23,348 nucleotides of DNA from Promethearchaeota archaeon. Its GTDB lineage: Archaea; Asgardarchaeota; Lokiarchaeia; Sigynarchaeales; SOKP01. The stretch spans positions 1 through 23,348 of the forward strand of contig JAEOTJ010000245.1 of NCBI GenBank assembly GCA_016839905.1, given 5' to 3'. A program made the position numbers and the translations under genes. Below the pieces are notes generated by a model. The model was not told the origin of the DNA and did no database searches. It saw only the letters and a list, made by a program, of their open reading frames with translations. Shown piece after piece: positions 21,392 to 23,348 of the stretch (the stretch's first letter is position 1; each line of letters opens with the position of its first letter).

Positions 21392-22546
21392 ATGAACACT
21401 CCCATTATTGGAATAGAATCTGTCTTTTTTTCTATTATGACTTCTATTGTCTTAGTGGTTTATGCAATTCTTTTTTATCCCGTTGTTAAAAGAAGTTTCA
21501 TTATGAAGAGCCAAAATAGATATAACTCACTTCTTGTTATTATTTTAATTATTGTTATCGCAGTTTTTATTAGTTTACCATTTTCTGCAACAACATATTA
21601 TCTATTTATGCCATTAAATTATTATTTTTTAGTAGTAGTGGGGTCCTTTTTAATAATTTTACTAATTTATATTATTGGGGGTAAAGAAACAATACATGAG
21701 GATGATTTTAATAGGGAATTATCAAAAGATTTAGATGAAAATTTAAGTAAATCAATTCAAGATACTCATAATTTTTCGCCGAGGCAAGAGTTAAAAAGAA
21801 AAGTAATACATTTAACAGCAATACTATATCTTTTATCATGGGTTCTTGTACCCTTGATATTCTATGGGGTTAGTTTTTCATATAATGTAATTGCAAATAC
21901 TACAACAACAGAAAATTTTAGCAATGCACAATTACTTTTTGAAGATTCTGTTATAGAATTAATTTTATTTAATGGATTAATCGTTCATTTCTTCATGCTT
22001 TTATGCATAATGATTGGTAATGCGGATATTGAACTAATGAGATTAAGATTTAAAAAATATAATTTTCCCTTAAAAAAAACACTTCAATTAACTAGACGTC
22101 CAACTGAAATTAATGACATTTCTGCATCGCTTCTTTTATTATTAGGCCTCGCTGTATCTTCACTTATTCTCACTTACGGATCGGAAGATCGAATTGCTGG
22201 AGTTTATGCAGTAATGGCAGTTATTTGTATATCTGTATTCAGTGATATGTTTGCTGCTTTAATAGGTCGAAAATGGGGGAAGCATAAATGGAAAATCATA
22301 CCAGGAAAATCCTATGAAGGGTCTTTAGCAGGATTTTTAATAGGTTTTTTTACAGCTATATTTTTTGTAGGTTGGTTTTTAGCTTTAATTGGAGCTTTAA
22401 TATTTATCTTCACTGATATCGCTTTGGATAAAGTCAACATAAGTGATAATGCATTAAATCCCATTCTAATTGCCATAATTTTTAAGCTTTTAATATCATA
22501 TGTTAATCCAATAATCACACTTTTACCTATCATTAGGATATGGTAA
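21392..22546 (+). CDS. Dolichol/phytol kinase-like (CTP transferase family) membrane protein
   Basis: This 384-aa protein has about eight or nine hydrophobic segments (near 12-30, 46-64, 76-96, 138-160, 187-208, 244-262, 268-286, 312-342, 355-382). The second half carries family signatures of SEC59/VTE5-type kinases and phosphatidate cytidylyltransferases: ELKRKVIHL at 133-141, then SDMFAALIGRKWGKHKW at 284-300 and KSYEGSLAGF at 306-315. These enzymes phosphorylate or activate isoprenoid alcohols at the membrane using CTP. The first 130 residues (three membrane segments and a charged loop) are additional. It follows the radical SAM gene by five bases, and together they may modify prenyl lipids. 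The exact substrate is unknown. Confidence 0.82.
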   Translation: MNTPIIGIESVFFSIMTSIVLVVYAILFYPVVKRSFIMKSQNRYNSLLVIILIIVIAVFISLPFSATTYYLFMPLNYYFLVVVGSFLIILLIYIIGGKETIHEDDFNRELSKDLDENLSKSIQDTHNFSPRQELKRKVIHLTAILYLLSWVLVPLIFYGVSFSYNVIANTTTTENFSNAQLLFEDSVIELILFNGLIVHFFMLLCIMIGNADIELMRLRFKKYNFPLKKTLQLTRRPTEINDISASLLLLLGLAVSSLILTYGSEDRIAGVYAVMAVICISVFSDMFAALIGRKWGKHKWKIIPGKSYEGSLAGFLIGFFTAIFFVGWFLALIGALIFIFTDIALDKVNISDNALNPILIAIIFKLLISYVNPIITLLPIIRIW

Positions 22547-22593
22547 AAATATCAAAATTAAAGATTATATTAAGTAAATAATTAATAATAATT

Positions 22594-23217
22594 ATGAAGA
22601 AAATATCTTTAATAGTTGGCTCGCCTAGAAAAAGTAGAAGTTGTAATTTTTTAATTGATCAAGCAATTTTAGGTATAAAATCTGTTTCTGGAGATTTCGA
22701 AATAAATAAAATTCAAATTGTGGATTTTAATTTAACACCATGTGACGGCTGCGATGCATGCCTTAGATCTCCTTATGATTGTCCTCTTGCTGCAAATGAT
22801 GATACCCCAAAATTGGAAGATAGTCTCTTAGGATCCTCTGCGATCTTAATTGCTGCACCAAATTACTTTGGTTCCGTTAGCTCCCAAATTAAAGTTCTTA
22901 TTGATCGGTCTAGGCCTTGGAAAATGAAGGGTTATCTTTTAAAGGATGTGATATTTGCTCCAATGGCATCTACAGGTTTGAGAAATGGCGGAGAAGGAGT
23001 TATTTCAGATTTAATCAATTTTGCCTTAATTCAAGGGATGATTATAGTAGGAAATACTGAGGGAAACCCTGTTCTTGAAGGAAACATACCAATAACCCCA
23101 CTACAGAAGTTTGGTTTGAAGGAATTCGTAGGTAAGGGTGAAATTGATGAGTTGGGAGGAAAAATTGCTCACGATCTTGGAAAAAGAGTATCGGAATTGT
23201 TATTAAAAATTAAATAA
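22594..23217 (+). CDS. Iron-sulfur flavoprotein (Isf-type NADPH-dependent FMN reductase family)
   Basis: The 207-aa product has the flavodoxin-like FMN site: GSPRKSRS at 9-16 binds the phosphate and APNYFGSVSSQIK packs on the ring. A compact Cys motif C50-x2-C53-x2-C56-x6-C63 (CDGCDAC...C) matches the 4Fe-4S site of archaeal iron-sulfur flavoproteins. Family members transfer electrons from ferredoxin or reduce oxygen species in anaerobes. It is a standalone gene after the membrane protein, with no SD evident, so likely leaderless. The C-terminal half lacks extra domains. Confidence in the family is high; the physiological partner is unknown. Confidence 0.9.
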   Translation: MKKISLIVGSPRKSRSCNFLIDQAILGIKSVSGDFEINKIQIVDFNLTPCDGCDACLRSPYDCPLAANDDTPKLEDSLLGSSAILIAAPNYFGSVSSQIKVLIDRSRPWKMKGYLLKDVIFAPMASTGLRNGGEGVISDLINFALIQGMIIVGNTEGNPVLEGNIPITPLQKFGLKEFVGKGEIDELGGKIAHDLGKRVSELLLKIK

Positions 23218-23234
23218 TAGAAAAAAAATTCCTC

Positions 23235-23300
23235 TGCGAATTAAAATTCGCATCAGACAATATAAACTTTTTTTCATTGCCCGTAAACACAAAAAAGTTT
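23235..23300. repeat. Two inverted repeats downstream of the flavoprotein gene
   Basis: TGCGAATT-AA-AATTCGCA (23235-23252) and AAACTTTTTT / AAAAAAGTTT (23264-23273 and 23291-23300, 17-base loop) follow the stop codon. A third small stem, GGTC and GACC, lies at 23317-23331. They may form a terminator or processed 3' end. A short minus-strand frame ending at the stop 23300-23302 might be the tail of a convergent gene beyond the window, but it is too short to call. Confidence 0.4.
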
Positions 23301-23348
23301 TAGCTCCCGCTAGGAAGGTCAATATAAGACCAAAAATCTCTCTCTGAT

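Noticed and set aside
23300..23348. C-terminal end of a convergent minus-strand gene, or a tRNA
   Set aside because: The frame is only 15 codons before the edge, and no cloverleaf or CCA-type end could be drawn. Too little sequence to call.

Overview
This AT-rich window looks like the chromosome of an Asgard archaeon, probably Lokiarchaeia-like, carrying an integrated mobile element. The archaeal assignment rests on GGTGAT-type ribosome-binding sites, TATA-box promoters, a polyprenyl (GGPP-type) diphosphate synthase and a homologue of the archaeal 3-dehydroquinate synthase II. The Asgard suggestion rests on a Ras/Rab/Arf-like small GTPase and an Rpn11-like JAMM protease fused to helical repeats. 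No rRNA or tRNA gene was recognised, so placement within Asgard is inference.

Layout. (1) 1-684 is a truncated minus-strand radical SAM gene, presumably host. (2) About 840-13100 is the probable mobile element. It starts with a ribbon-helix-helix (RHH) regulator and a tyrosine recombinase, followed by a divergent winged-helix repressor-like gene. Next comes a run of four micro-ORFs, then a replication module: a primase with a PriS-like catalytic domain and a PriL-like Fe-S C-terminus, overlapping an SF3/D5-type helicase, then a coiled-coil protein and a small HTH protein. A 572-base noncoding stretch (7566-8137) follows, with iteron-like repeats and one or two solitary CRISPR-repeat-like units. 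After small orphan genes comes an overlapping six-gene operon of unknown function (9812-12710), behind a strong TATA box and a 26-bp direct repeat, and then two micro-ORFs. (3) 13076-15373 is an accessory or boundary zone: two AbrB-type antitoxin-like proteins, an RHH plus 78-aa gene pair, and a shortened DHQ synthase II-like protein. (4) 15505-23348 is ordinary host sequence: small GTPase, polyprenyl diphosphate synthase, YfcE-type phosphodiesterase, JAMM-repeat fusion, zinc-finger protein, a second radical SAM protein, a dolichol/phytol-kinase-like membrane protein and an iron-sulfur flavoprotein.

How the parts fit. The integrase gives site-specific integration. The primase and helicase give autonomous replication, with the noncoding repeats downstream a candidate origin. 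The RHH, winged-helix and AbrB proteins probably control expression. No capsid, portal, terminase or conjugation gene was recognised, so plasmid-like element versus undescribed virus stays open. A recurring oddity is at least three, perhaps four, genes whose best ribosome-binding site is followed 4-7 nt later by ATT rather than ATG, GTG or TTG.
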